Shown here in pieces: positions 41,378 to 50,295 of a DNA stretch of 64,000 nucleotides. Each line of letters begins with the position of its first letter. The stretch's first letter is position 1. The translations under genes were made by a program, and so were the position numbers. Source of the DNA: a bacterium (GTDB lineage Bacteria > Actinomycetota > Acidimicrobiia > Acidimicrobiales > Bin134); assembly GCA_026705465.1 (NCBI GenBank), contig JAPPAP010000033.1, positions 62,001 to 126,000 of the forward strand. The letters run 5' to 3'. The notes below the pieces were generated by a model, which ran no database searches, was not told the DNA's origin, and worked only from the letters and a program-made list of their open reading frames with translations.

Positions 41378-42568
41378 ATGACCGGCACCTTGCCCGCGTT
41401 CGACCCCCACAATCCTGAATACTTCGAAACCGGCCTGCCCTTCGACCTGTTGGCCGATCTGCGCCAACAAGGACCGGTAGCCAAGACCCCGCTGGGCTAC
41501 TACCTGACCCGCCGCCAAGAGGCCGACGAACTGCTGTACGCGGTGGACACCTACGGCTCCGACATGACCCCGGGCACCGGGCTTGGTGGTGTGGAAGAAG
41601 TACCCGAAGAGCAGCTGTTCCTTCCCGAGATCGACGAGCCAGTCCACGGGCAGATCCGCCGGCTCTACAACTCAGCCCTCGGTCCCCACCGCACCATGAG
41701 GATCCAGCCGTTTGTGCGAGAGACCTGCGAGAGGCTGCTCGACGCCTTGGCCCGTGAGGATCCCGCCGACCTGCACGCCGACTACGCCGTACCCATCCCC
41801 TGCGAGGTGATCGCCCACATCATCGGCTTGCCCGAGGGTGGAGCCGACAAGCTGAAAGTGTGGTCGTCGGACGGCTCGGTGATGTTCCGGGCCGTGTGTC
41901 CGCAGTACGCCCCCGACGGCCCGCCCATCACCGGCTACCTGAGGGACTTGGTGGCCGAGGAACGGTTGGCCGACGAGCCCAGCTCCCACACCTACAAGGT
42001 GTTCTTGGACGCCGAAATCGAAGGCGAGCCCCTCAGCGACACGGTGATAGCCCATCAGCTTCAAACCATGGTGCTGGGCGGAGTGCACACCACCCGTGGG
42101 CTGCTGGCCCACTCCATGCACCGGCTCATTGTCGAACCCGACGCGTTTGCCGCCCTAGAGGCCGACCGGGAGCTGATCCCGGTATTCGTCGAGGAGTCCC
42201 TGCGCCACGACTCCCCCGCCCCCCGGGTGGCCCGGCGCTGCCTCAAGGACACCCACTTGGGCGGGGTGGACATGAATCAAGGCGACTGGGTGGAGGTGGG
42301 TTTGGCCTCTGCCAATCGGGATGAGGAGCAGTACGACGACCCCGAAGACTTCCGGCTCGATCGTCCCGACCCCCTCAACCACGTGGCCTTCGGCGCCGGC
42401 GCCCACGTCTGCCCCGGTGCCAGTCTGGCCCGCCTCGAAGGAGTCACCGCCATCGAGACCCTGCTCGACCGGGTGGCCGCCCTAACCCCGGTGGCGGGCT
42501 TCGAGTACCCACCCTTGCCTGCCAACCTCGCCTACAGCGACCTCCCCGCCCACGTCACCTGGCGCTAG
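41378..42568 (+). CDS. Cytochrome P450 with atypical I-helix
   Basis: 396 residues from an ATG with GGGAAGGA before it. Heme loop FGAGAHVCPG gives C345 as thiolate ligand; ExxR is in VEESLRHDSP. The I-helix motif, normally A/G-G-x-D/E-T-T, reads GGVHTTR: the acidic residue that helps deliver protons to dioxygen is His. Apart from this all landmarks are normal, so the protein is unlikely to be decaying. It ends the BVMO-SDR-P450 run and converges with the nitroreductase gene (3 bp gap). Confidence 0.9.
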   Translation: MTGTLPAFDPHNPEYFETGLPFDLLADLRQQGPVAKTPLGYYLTRRQEADELLYAVDTYGSDMTPGTGLGGVEEVPEEQLFLPEIDEPVHGQIRRLYNSALGPHRTMRIQPFVRETCERLLDALAREDPADLHADYAVPIPCEVIAHIIGLPEGGADKLKVWSSDGSVMFRAVCPQYAPDGPPITGYLRDLVAEERLADEPSSHTYKVFLDAEIEGEPLSDTVIAHQLQTMVLGGVHTTRGLLAHSMHRLIVEPDAFAALEADRELIPVFVEESLRHDSPAPRVARRCLKDTHLGGVDMNQGDWVEVGLASANRDEEQYDDPEDFRLDRPDPLNHVAFGAGAHVCPGASLARLEGVTAIETLLDRVAALTPVAGFEYPPLPANLAYSDLPAHVTWR

Positions 42569-42571
42569 GCC

Positions 42572-43246
42572 TCAGTCCCAGTCCGGGTTCCAGCGGTTGT
42601 AGGCGGTTACCTCGGCGGCGGGGTGGCGAAGGGCGGGACGGAAGTCGGTGCCGAGGGTGTAGGCAATTGGGAAGAGGCCGGCTTGGATGTGGGTGTCATA
42701 GGGGATGCCCAGCAGGTCGGCCATCTCTTGCTCGCGGTGCAGGTGGATGGTGGTCCAGGCGCTGCCCATGCCCCGGCTGCGCAGGGCCAGCATGAAGCTC
42801 CACACTGAGGGGATGATCGATCCCCATTGGCTGGCGTGGTGGAATGCTTGGGCCCGATCGCTGCGCAGTACTCCAAACCGGTCGACCAGCACCGGAATGA
42901 GCATTGCGGGGAGGCGATGCATGTTGTCGCGCAGGTAGGCCACCGACTCCGACATCTGCTCGGCCCGCACGGTCTGGCGCTCGTATTGCTCCCGACCGGC
43001 GGCGATATCGGCTGAGTACTGGGCCATGGCCGCTCGGTAGATCTCCGACGCCTGGCCGATCACTTTGGGATCGTCGAGCACGATCCAGTGCCACCGCTGC
43101 TGGTTCGATCCGGTCGGCGCCTGCAAGGCCAAGTCCAGGCACTCCTCGATCACGGCCCGCTCTACAGGCCGCTCCAAATCCAGCCGCTTGCGCACCGCCC
43201 GGGTGGTGGTCAGCACCTCGTCAATGGTCAGATCAAGAACGGTCAT
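42572..43246 (-). CDS. Nitroreductase-family FMN oxidoreductase
   Basis: 224 residues from the ATG at 43246. N-terminal RAVRKRLD phosphate-binding arginines, QAPTGSNQQRWHW segment and the AGLFPIAYT strand match the FMN-dependent nitroreductase fold, which works as a dimer and reduces nitro groups, quinones or similar acceptors with NAD(P)H. Codons before 43246 are antisense to the divergent dehydrogenase and rejected. There is no Shine-Dalgarno; TACGAT ends 6 nt before the ATG. Only 23 bp separate it from the divergent start at 43270. Confidence 0.88.
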   Translation of the reverse strand: MTVLDLTIDEVLTTTRAVRKRLDLERPVERAVIEECLDLALQAPTGSNQQRWHWIVLDDPKVIGQASEIYRAAMAQYSADIAAGREQYERQTVRAEQMSESVAYLRDNMHRLPAMLIPVLVDRFGVLRSDRAQAFHHASQWGSIIPSVWSFMLALRSRGMGSAWTTIHLHREQEMADLLGIPYDTHIQAGLFPIAYTLGTDFRPALRHPAAEVTAYNRWNPDWD

Positions 43247-43252
43247 GGGTGC

Positions 43253-43258
43253 ATCGTA
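43253..43258 (-). promoter_or_regulatory. -10 element TACGAT, 6 nt before start (leaderless)
   Basis: Minus-strand TACGAT followed by GCACCC and the ATG at 43246. It overlaps the opposing -10 element at 43257-43262 by two bases. Confidence 0.5.
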
Positions 43259-43262
43259 GGAT
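43257..43262 (+). promoter_or_regulatory. -10 element TAGGAT, 7 nt before start (leaderless)
   Basis: TAGGAT then seven bases and the ATG at 43270. With the opposing element it forms a face-to-face promoter pair in which both messages would be leaderless. Confidence 0.5.
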
Positions 43263-43269
43263 CGATGAC

Positions 43270-44349
43270 ATGAGCAAAGGGATCCGGGCGATGGTTCAGG
43301 TAGGGCCGGAGCAGTTGGAGTTGCAGGAATTCGCGCGGCCACAGGTGGGCGAGGACGATGCCCTGCTACGGATCGAGGCATGCGGGATTTGCGGCACCGA
43401 CGTTGAGACCTATTCCGGCAGTTCGCTCATGAACTATCCGGTGATTCCCGGCCACGAGCCGGTGGGAATCATCGAAGAGATGGGCGAACGTTACGCAGCC
43501 CGGTGGGGCTTGAAGCCCGGCGACCGGGTGGTGGCCGAAGCCGCCTACGGGTGCGGACGCTGTCTGGCCTGCCTCGACCAGCAAATGTGCCGGGTGGCAC
43601 CGGGCAACCACGGTTTCACCCCCGCGGGGCGAGCGCCAGCGCTGTGGGGCGGGTACGCCGAGATGATGTATCTGGCCCCGGGATCGGTCCCCCACAAGAT
43701 CGACAATTCGATCCCGCCTCGTATTGCTGCGCTGTACAACCCGCTGGGGGCGGGGTTCGCCTGGGCGGTGTCGGCCCCCGGCCTGCGCTACGGCGACACC
43801 GTCGCCGTGCTCGGTCCCGGCCAGCGGGGCCTGGCCTGCGTGATCGCAGCTGCGGCCGCGGGAGCGTCGGCGATTTTCGTGACCGGCTTGGGGTCGCAGG
43901 ATGCCCACAAGCTGGCCTTGGCCGCCGACTTCGGAGCCGATGTGATCATCGATGTGGAGTCGGAAGACGCGGTGGAGCGAGTGCTGGCCGAAACCAACGG
44001 CCGGGGAACCGACATTGTGGTGGACACCACCCCGCACGCTACCCAGCCGGTGGTGGATGCGGTGTCTATGGCCTGCCTCGGAGGCACCATTGTCTTGGCC
44101 GGCCTGAAAGGCCAGGGTGTGGACGGCTTTCCGTCCGACGCCGTGGCCATGCGGTACCAAACCGTCGTCGGGGTGCGCACGGTGGACTTCCACAGCTATC
44201 GCCAGGCGGTGCGGCTCATCGAGTCGGGATCATTGCCGGTGGAGCGCCTCCACACCCACCATTTCCCATTGGAACAGGCCGCCGATGCCGTGCAGACCCT
44301 GGTCCAAGCAGGCATTCACAAAGCCGTCTCCATTACCGTTGAGCCCTAG
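43270..44349 (+). CDS. Zinc-dependent alcohol dehydrogenase (MDR family)
   Basis: 359 residues. Catalytic zinc ligands C41 and H62-E63, structural zinc ligands C95, C98, C101 and C107, and a Rossmann cofactor site (VLGPGQRG) identify a medium-chain dehydrogenase/reductase such as those oxidising threonine, polyols or alcohols. The cofactor loop GPGQRG departs slightly from GxGxxG, so preference for NAD is uncertain. Very short promoter region shared with the nitroreductase. Followed after 27 nt by the amidohydrolase gene. An earlier start (42904) would run antisense through the nitroreductase and is rejected. Confidence 0.92.
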   Translation: MSKGIRAMVQVGPEQLELQEFARPQVGEDDALLRIEACGICGTDVETYSGSSLMNYPVIPGHEPVGIIEEMGERYAARWGLKPGDRVVAEAAYGCGRCLACLDQQMCRVAPGNHGFTPAGRAPALWGGYAEMMYLAPGSVPHKIDNSIPPRIAALYNPLGAGFAWAVSAPGLRYGDTVAVLGPGQRGLACVIAAAAAGASAIFVTGLGSQDAHKLALAADFGADVIIDVESEDAVERVLAETNGRGTDIVVDTTPHATQPVVDAVSMACLGGTIVLAGLKGQGVDGFPSDAVAMRYQTVVGVRTVDFHSYRQAVRLIESGSLPVERLHTHHFPLEQAADAVQTLVQAGIHKAVSITVEP

Positions 44350-44376
44350 AGACTCTTCCAAACCCGGAGTATTGCT

Positions 44377-45660
44377 GTGAACCCCGACGAACTCATTTTG
44401 ATCAGCGTTGACGACCACATCGCCGAACCGGCCAACATGTTCGAAGCCCACGTGCCTGAGAAATACAAGGAGCACGCCCCCAAGGTGGTCACCGACGAGA
44501 ACGGGCGAGAGCAGTGGTACTACGGCAAGCTGCCGGGACGGAACCTGGGATTGAATGCGGTGGCCGGCAAGCCCCGGGAGCACTACAACATCGATGCCAG
44601 CCGCTACGACGAAATGCGACCCGGCTGCTACGACGTGCACGAGCGGGTGCGGGACATGAACGCCGGCGGGCAGTTGGCCGGGCTGAACTTCCCCAACTGG
44701 ACCGGATTCTCCGGCCAAGTGCTCAACGAGGGGCCCGATCCCGACCTCAACGACATAATGATCAAGGCCTACAACGACTGGCACATAGACGAGTGGGTCG
44801 GCGCCTACCCCGATCGGTTCATCCCCTGTGGCATCCTGCCGCTGTTCGACATCGACCGCGCCGTGGCCGAGGTGAAGCGCCTCGCCGACAAGGGCTGCCA
44901 TGCGGTGACCTTCTCGGAGAATCCCGCGATGCTGGGCATGCCCTCGATCCACTCTGGGGAGTGGGATCCGCTGTTTGCGGCGTGCAGCGACCTGAACACC
45001 GTGCTGTGCTGCCACTTGGGATCGTCATCTCGGGCTGTGGGGGCTTCGCAAGACGCGCCTCCCAGCGTGCCGATGACCCTCTCGTCGGCCCTCACCATTT
45101 CCACGCTGGTGGAGTTGGTGTGGGCCGAGTTCTGGGACCGCTTCCCCGACCTCAAGTTCTCGCTCACCGAGGGCGACATCGGCTGGATCCCCTACTTCAT
45201 GTGGCGGTCCGAGCACGTGCAAGACCGCCACTCAGGCTGGACCAGGCACGAATTCGGCATCGACGGCAGCCCTACCGGCGTATTCAAGAAGCACATCCTG
45301 TGCTGCTTCATCAACGACCGCATCGGGGTGAAGCTGTTGGACGAGTTCAACGTGGACAATCTGTGCTGGGAGTCGGACTACCCCCACTCCGACGGCACTT
45401 GGCCCCAGTCCCCCGAGTACGTGGCCAAACTGCTCGGCCACCTGCCCGAGGACATCGTGGCCAAGATCACCCACCAAAACGCCATGCGCCACTACCAATT
45501 CGACCCATTCGCCCACCGGCCGCCGGAAAAGTGCACCGCCGCCGCGTTGCGGGCCGAGTCTCCCGACGTCGACGTGGTGACCCATGTCGGCCGTCCCGCT
45601 GATGAGCGCGACGCCGAGTTCTGGCACCGAATCCAGACTGGCGGCTGGAAGCGCGAGTAA
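44377..45660 (+). CDS. Amidohydrolase-2 family metalloenzyme
   Basis: 427 residues from a GTG with a GGAG-like ribosome-binding site. An SVDDHIAEP motif (10-18) supplies the N-terminal metal ligand, followed by TIM-barrel elements, the C-terminal ESDYPHSDGTW motif with conserved Asp, and an LGSSS strand. This larger amidohydrolase-2 subtype is common in actinobacterial degradation clusters and includes decarboxylases and hydrolases of aromatic or lactone substrates. It lies in a run with the zinc dehydrogenase. Unlike the 28335-29159 relative it keeps the metal-binding residues. Confidence 0.88.
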   Translation: MNPDELILISVDDHIAEPANMFEAHVPEKYKEHAPKVVTDENGREQWYYGKLPGRNLGLNAVAGKPREHYNIDASRYDEMRPGCYDVHERVRDMNAGGQLAGLNFPNWTGFSGQVLNEGPDPDLNDIMIKAYNDWHIDEWVGAYPDRFIPCGILPLFDIDRAVAEVKRLADKGCHAVTFSENPAMLGMPSIHSGEWDPLFAACSDLNTVLCCHLGSSSRAVGASQDAPPSVPMTLSSALTISTLVELVWAEFWDRFPDLKFSLTEGDIGWIPYFMWRSEHVQDRHSGWTRHEFGIDGSPTGVFKKHILCCFINDRIGVKLLDEFNVDNLCWESDYPHSDGTWPQSPEYVAKLLGHLPEDIVAKITHQNAMRHYQFDPFAHRPPEKCTAAALRAESPDVDVVTHVGRPADERDAEFWHRIQTGGWKRE

Positions 45661-45668
45661 TCGCGCCG

Positions 45669-46097
45669 CTAGCCGCGGCGGTAGTTGGCGATGGTCGCCG
45701 CCGCGGCAAACCGCAGATGGCACTGCAAGCGGATGTACTGGGCGGGCGCGGATCTTGATGAGCGGGCAGCTTGTCGGGCCTTTCGATCGAATACGTCGGC
45801 CTCAGCACGGATAGCGTCATCGGTGGGCGTGGTGTCGATCCGGTCGGCCAGCTTGCGCAGCCGGTCAACTTGGGTTCGGATGGCCTCTTTCGAGCACTCG
45901 CCAGCATCGTGGGCGGCCTGAATGGCCTCCCACAATCCTTCGTAAGTGTTGGCAATGTCGTCGAGCGCCTCGGGAGCCAAGCTTTGGGGAAAGGCCTGCA
46001 AATTGAGCTCTGGCGATAGCAGATCAGCCCAAGGTCGCCTCTTCCCGAGAGGATTGAAGAAAAGTCGGCCGATGGCTGTACTCCCTTGGGTGCTCAA
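45669..46097 (-). CDS. Small uncharacterised basic/helical protein
   Basis: 142 residues from a TTG whose bases overlap the TGA of the HlyIII-like gene (TTGA). The first 50 residues contain FNPLGKRRPW and an acidic SPELNLQAFP stretch; the rest is helical, alternating acidic and basic residues and ending in RFAAAATIANYRRG. No family recognised and no signal peptide or membrane segment. Codons farther upstream are antisense or shadow of the HlyIII gene, so the TTG is the best start. It may be co-translated with HlyIII. Confidence that it is a gene is moderate. Confidence 0.5.
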   Translation of the reverse strand: MSTQGSTAIGRLFFNPLGKRRPWADLLSPELNLQAFPQSLAPEALDDIANTYEGLWEAIQAAHDAGECSKEAIRTQVDRLRKLADRIDTTPTDDAIRAEADVFDRKARQAARSSRSAPAQYIRLQCHLRFAAAATIANYRRG

Positions 46098-46840
46098 GCC
46101 AGAGGAAGGGCGAAAAAGGCGATGGCCACGTAGTGGACCGCTACGGCGGCCACTACCAGTAGATGGAAGACCTCGTGGTAGCCAAACCAGCGCGGCCACG
46201 GGTTGGGACGCCGGACGGCATAGATGAGGGCACCCAGCGTGTACAAACCACCACCGATGAACAGAAGCGTCGAACCGGCGACCCCCATGCCGCGCCAGAC
46301 ATCTCCGATGACCAGTAGCGCGGCCCAGCCGACAACTGGATAGGGGGCGATGAGTACCCATCGGGGTGCGTCGAGCCACGCCACCCGCCCGACGACCCCG
46401 AGCAGGGCTCCGGACCACACCACGCTCAGCACGAGCCGGGCCGAGCTGGGGTCCAGTGCGAAAAAGCCAATCGGGGTATACGTAGCGGCAATGAACAGGA
46501 AGATCATGGAGTGGTCGAGGCGGCGAATCACCGCCTTGACCCGAGGCGTCCAGTCGAAGCGGTGGTAGGCCGCGCTAACCCCAAAGACACCTATGACCGC
46601 GATTGCATAGACCGAAACCACCGCCCGGTCGGCACCGCCGGGCCCCAGGGTGATGACAATGGGCGCGAGGGCAATGGCTGCAAGAGTCGCCAGGACGTGG
46701 GACCAGCCCCGGAATACCGGTTTGGGAAGAAGAAGGGGGCCGGCGACCGTCAGACTGCCAACCCTATCCGTGTGAAGTAGAAATGGGCGATAGCCCCTAT
46801 CAGCCCAGCTCGGCTGCTTCGTATTCCAACAGACGGCCAA
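46094..46840 (-). CDS. Hemolysin III family (PAQR-type) membrane protein
   Basis: 248 residues with seven predicted transmembrane helices. The family histidines are in place: SAAYHRFDW, LDHSMIFLF and YHEVFHLLVV...HY. The bacterial family (YqfA/TrhA) is tied to membrane lipid homeostasis, and zinc-dependent hydrolysis is suggested for relatives; the name hemolysin is historical. It overlaps the end of the sulfatase gene by 41 nt, and the first 30 residues are unlike the family, so the true start may be later, though no good codon is seen. Confidence 0.82.
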   Translation of the reverse strand: MAVCWNTKQPSWADRGYRPFLLHTDRVGSLTVAGPLLLPKPVFRGWSHVLATLAAIALAPIVITLGPGGADRAVVSVYAIAVIGVFGVSAAYHRFDWTPRVKAVIRRLDHSMIFLFIAATYTPIGFFALDPSSARLVLSVVWSGALLGVVGRVAWLDAPRWVLIAPYPVVGWAALLVIGDVWRGMGVAGSTLLFIGGGLYTLGALIYAVRRPNPWPRWFGYHEVFHLLVVAAVAVHYVAIAFFALPLA

Positions 46841-48290
46841 ACAGGTCCCGCAGCTCCGAGCGCCGGGAGCGGTCGTTGGCCAGGTTCACCAACTCGTGGG
46901 GGTCGTCATTGAGGGAGTACCACTCGTGGTCGTGGTCGTCGAATTCAGCGTCGGTGTCGAACAGCTTCGGCTCGGGGGCCGGGTTGCCGGTGCGGTCGAT
47001 GCCGCCGCCCACGCCGTAGTAGCGGGCGTACTTGGTCTCGCCGTCGAAAAATCCCCGCACCGCGTAGCGGCTGTGGCGGAGCAGCTCCGACTGGGCGCTG
47101 TCTTGGCTGAACAGCACGTAGTCCCGCACCGACGTCGACGGATCGGCCAGCGACGGGGTGAGATCCTTCCCCGACAGGGTGGGTGAGCTGTCGATATCCA
47201 CCCCGCCGAGCGCGGCGACGGTAGCGGCCAAGTCCACGTGGGTGGCCAGCGCATCGGTGGACGCTCCCTGCGGGGTGAGCCCAGGGGCCTTGACGATGAG
47301 CGGCACTCCCATGACCTCTTCGTAAACGCAGGGCAGCTTGGCCCGCAGCCCGTGCGAACCACAGGCGTCGCCATGGTCGGAGGTGTAGATGACCACGGTG
47401 TCGTCGTAAGCCCCGATGTCGTCGAGAGCCCCGAGGATCGAGGCGATGCTGTAGTCGAGCAGCTCGTGGAGCCAGGCGTAGTAGTCGAGTTGGCGCAGCC
47501 AGGAGTCGACGTCGTCGAGGGCCATGTGGCCCACCATGTGCTCCCGGTTTCGGACGTGCCGCCAGGCCCGCTGGACCTCGGGCTTGGTGTGGAGGTCGTC
47601 GTCGAAATTGTCGGGCAGCCGGGTGAAGCGGCGGGGGTAGATCTCCTCCAACGGTGCGAGATCGACCTTGCCGCCCAGCATGTGCTCGTGAAGGAAGTTG
47701 AACACGCCCATCAGGTCGGGGTTGGCCTCCTGAAATGACGGCTGATCGAGCGGGAACCACATCACGTCGTGGGGGTTCACCAGCGCCACGGTCAAGAACC
47801 ACGGGCCGACGGAGGGATCAGCACCGTGGGTTCGCAGCCAGTCCACCGCCTGGTCGGCGATCACCGGGTCGAAGTGCCGCCCAGTCCACGGGCCGCCGAT
47901 GTAGTGGCGGTCGTCACCCAGCCAGCCGCTGTAGCCGAAGGCCTCCATATCGGGCTGCGGCTCGTGGGTGAGGTGGTATTTGCCCAGGTAGGCCGATTCG
48001 TAGCCCACGTCTCGCATCAGCCGCCCCACGGTGGGGATGGCCGGGTCGAGCGCGGTGTGGGCCGGGAAGCTCACGTTGTCCACCACACCGTGCTCGGCCA
48101 GATAGCTGCCGGTGTACAGGCTGGCCCGCGACGGCGAGCACGGCGAGGAGTGGGTGTAGTAGCGGTTGAAGTCCAAGCCGTCGCGCCTCAGCCGGTCGTG
48201 GGCCGGCATGTCCACCACCCCGTCCAGCCAAGGGTTGCGCCGCTCCTCATCGGAAACGATCAGCAAGATGTTGGGTTGCTCTGAGGCCAT
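46800..48290 (-). CDS. Type I sulfatase
   Basis: 496 residues from the ATG at 48290. Formylglycine motif C51-S-P-S-R55, metal ligands S13-D14 in the first strand and YTSDHGD later. It has no signal peptide and so is cytosolic like the other two sulfatases in the window. Unlike them it is not next to a transporter; it follows an acyl-CoA ligase after 5 nt, which itself follows a VOC protein, forming a three-gene operon. DEERRNPW after the first strand resembles choline-sulfatase-type members, but substrate prediction is not safe. Confidence 0.88.
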   Translation of the reverse strand: MASEQPNILLIVSDEERRNPWLDGVVDMPAHDRLRRDGLDFNRYYTHSSPCSPSRASLYTGSYLAEHGVVDNVSFPAHTALDPAIPTVGRLMRDVGYESAYLGKYHLTHEPQPDMEAFGYSGWLGDDRHYIGGPWTGRHFDPVIADQAVDWLRTHGADPSVGPWFLTVALVNPHDVMWFPLDQPSFQEANPDLMGVFNFLHEHMLGGKVDLAPLEEIYPRRFTRLPDNFDDDLHTKPEVQRAWRHVRNREHMVGHMALDDVDSWLRQLDYYAWLHELLDYSIASILGALDDIGAYDDTVVIYTSDHGDACGSHGLRAKLPCVYEEVMGVPLIVKAPGLTPQGASTDALATHVDLAATVAALGGVDIDSSPTLSGKDLTPSLADPSTSVRDYVLFSQDSAQSELLRHSRYAVRGFFDGETKYARYYGVGGGIDRTGNPAPEPKLFDTDAEFDDHDHEWYSLNDDPHELVNLANDRSRRSELRDLFGRLLEYEAAELG

Positions 48291-48295
48291 GGCAT

Positions 48296-49804
48296 TTACC
48301 CTCCGTAGGTTTCCCGGAGCTGCTGTTTGAGCACCTTGCCCACCGGGTTGCGGGGCAGCTCGTCGACGATCTCCAGTTGCTCGGGGATCTTCTGGTTCAT
48401 CAGTCCGACTTCCTTGCAGTGCTCGACCATCTCCACGAAACCGAACGACTGCCCGGCCATGGGCGCCACCACCGCGCAGCACCGCTCCCCCGACACCGCA
48501 TCGGGCAAGCCGATGACCGCTACATCGGCCACATCGGGATGAGAGAACAGCACGTCCTCCACTTCTTTGGCCGAGATGTTCTCCCCCTTGCGGATGATCA
48601 CGTCTTTCTTCCGCCCGACGATGGTCACGAAGCCTTCGCCGTCGATCTCAGCTAGATCGCCGGTGAAGAAGAATCCCTCGTCGTCGAAGCCGGTCTCGTT
48701 CAGCGCATCGTCCAGATAGCCCCGGCACAGTGTCGGGCCCTTCAGCAGCAGTTCCCCGTCGATCAGCTTCCAGTCGGTGTCGTCCAGAATCCGGCCCTCG
48801 GTGGTGGCCAGCTTGTCGTCGGGATCGTCGAGGAAGCAATAGGTGACGATGGGGCATTCGGTAAGCCCGTAACTGGAGATGATGCCCACGCCGCCCATCT
48901 CGTTCTTGACCTCCATGTGCAACCCTGCCGGTTTGGGGGCGCCTCCGCCGATGGCGGCACGCATCTTGGGAAAGATCGGTTGGTTGGGGGTCTTGCGCTG
49001 CTCGGCCAGGAAAGCGATGAAGAACGGCGTGCCCGAGCCGGCCAGAGTCAGCCCGTGCTCTCGGAAGAACCGGGTGTCGGCTTCGGGGTTGAAGCTCTCC
49101 ACCATCAGCATGGGGGTGCCGCACACCAAAGTGGCGATGAGCAGGCTGATGCCCCCGATGTGGGTGAACGGAAAGGCCAGGGGCCATACGTCGTCGGCTT
49201 GCAGTTTGAGGTTCTCCCAGACATGGCGGGCTGCGGCAATCACCGAGTCGTCGCCGTGCATGGCTCCTTTGGGGTCGGCGGTGGTGCCCGAGGTGTAGTA
49301 GATCCACCGCACCGGGAGCCGGCCATCGTCCCCCAGGGGCGCCTCAAACGGGGCCAAGGTGCTGGGGTCTCCTTCGGGGAGGTCGCCGTCGCATACCAGC
49401 ACGTCGCAGTCATCGGTGGCGGCCACCACGGCTTCGGCCATGGCCGGGTAGTCGAATCCCCGCCAGACTGACGGAACCACCAGGAGCCGGGCCCCGGTTT
49501 GGCGAACCACGAAGCCCACCTCCCGCTCCCGGTAGATGGGGATGATCGGGTTCTGGACTGCCCCTAAGCGGGCCAACGCGGCCGACAAGATGAGCGAGGC
49601 CCGGCCGTTTGGCAGCTGCCACGACACCCGAGCGTCGGCGGCTACTCCCATGGCGGCCAAGCCGGCAGCAGCCCGCTCGGCGGCGTCTCGGAATCCGGCG
49701 AAGGTCATCACCGTGCCGTCGGGCTCAATGGTGAGCGGCGCGTCGGGAGTGGCGTCGGCCCGCGCTTCTATAGCCTCCCAATAAGTTCTCGGGTTTCCTA
49801 TCAC
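48296..49804 (-). CDS. AMP-dependent acyl-CoA synthetase
   Basis: 502 residues from a GTG. ANL-superfamily motifs: YYTSGTTADPKG P-loop, SYGLTECPI adenine-binding motif, FFFTGD hinge region, RKKDVIIRKGENIS and the catalytic Lys in NPVGKVLKQ. Acts on a carboxylic acid using ATP and CoA. It begins 4 nt after the VOC-protein stop and ends 5 nt before the sulfatase, so the three are one transcript. Similar to cyclohexanecarboxylate/fatty-acid ligases in style, but not assignable. Confidence 0.92.
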   Translation of the reverse strand: MIGNPRTYWEAIEARADATPDAPLTIEPDGTVMTFAGFRDAAERAAAGLAAMGVAADARVSWQLPNGRASLILSAALARLGAVQNPIIPIYREREVGFVVRQTGARLLVVPSVWRGFDYPAMAEAVVAATDDCDVLVCDGDLPEGDPSTLAPFEAPLGDDGRLPVRWIYYTSGTTADPKGAMHGDDSVIAAARHVWENLKLQADDVWPLAFPFTHIGGISLLIATLVCGTPMLMVESFNPEADTRFFREHGLTLAGSGTPFFIAFLAEQRKTPNQPIFPKMRAAIGGGAPKPAGLHMEVKNEMGGVGIISSYGLTECPIVTYCFLDDPDDKLATTEGRILDDTDWKLIDGELLLKGPTLCRGYLDDALNETGFDDEGFFFTGDLAEIDGEGFVTIVGRKKDVIIRKGENISAKEVEDVLFSHPDVADVAVIGLPDAVSGERCCAVVAPMAGQSFGFVEMVEHCKEVGLMNQKIPEQLEIVDELPRNPVGKVLKQQLRETYGG

Positions 49805-49808
49805 CGGG

Positions 49809-50252
49809 TCAGTCTTCCAGGTCGGTCGTCGGTGTCTGAAAGCCCACCAGCAGTTCCACCAGCTGGCCGGCCGGGGTGCGGATCATCACCGCTACATCCC
49901 ACAGGCGGGTGTCGTCCAGCACCTCGCCGCCATGGGCTCTCACCCGCTCGAGAGCCGCATCCATGTTGGGGACATTCAGCGAGAGGTGGGTGAGGCCGGG
50001 CTCGTTCACCACTCGGGCCGGTCGATCTACCAGCCCGGCGCCGCGGAACTGCAACAGTTCGAGCACAAACTCCCCTTTGCGCAGATACACCGCCCGCAAA
50101 CCGGGCCGCTCCAAGCGCAAGAGCTGGCCGGTCGACGCGTCTTCGGCATCCAGCGCCCCGACTCGCTCGAAATCCAGCGCCCCGGTCCAGAAATCAACTT
50201 CGGCGTCTAAGTCGGCCACTGCCAGCCCGACGTGGTTGACCTTCTCGCTCAT
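49809..50252 (-). CDS. VOC-superfamily (glyoxalase/epimerase-like) metal-binding protein
   Basis: 147 residues made of two beta-alpha-beta-beta-beta units. The four metal ligands expected for glyoxalase I or methylmalonyl-CoA epimerase are present: H7, E65, H89 and E133. Could be an epimerase, an extradiol-type or a lactoylglutathione-like enzyme. AAGGGGGTGA precedes the ATG. It is the first gene of the VOC-ligase-sulfatase operon and diverges from the P450 at 50296 over 43 bp. Confidence 0.85.
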   Translation of the reverse strand: MSEKVNHVGLAVADLDAEVDFWTGALDFERVGALDAEDASTGQLLRLERPGLRAVYLRKGEFVLELLQFRGAGLVDRPARVVNEPGLTHLSLNVPNMDAALERVRAHGGEVLDDTRLWDVAVMIRTPAGQLVELLVGFQTPTTDLED

Positions 50253-50283
50253 CGAGGCTCACCCCCTTGTCGGCCATGCAGCG

Positions 50284-50289
50284 TAGGCT
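50284..50289 (+). promoter_or_regulatory. -10 element TAGGCT, 6 nt before start (leaderless)
   Basis: TAGGCT, then GCCGCC and the ATG at 50296. Nearly identical to the region before the dioxygenase gene at 52361 (TAGGCT-GCGGCC-ATG). Confidence 0.55.
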
Positions 50290-50295
50290 GCCGCC

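Noticed and set aside
29250-45660. A complete steroid degradation cluster
   Set aside because: KshA-like, P450, SDR and CoA-transferase genes fit, but the ring-cleavage genes (KstD, HsaA-D) were not seen, so only a general terpenoid/steroid-like role can be suggested.
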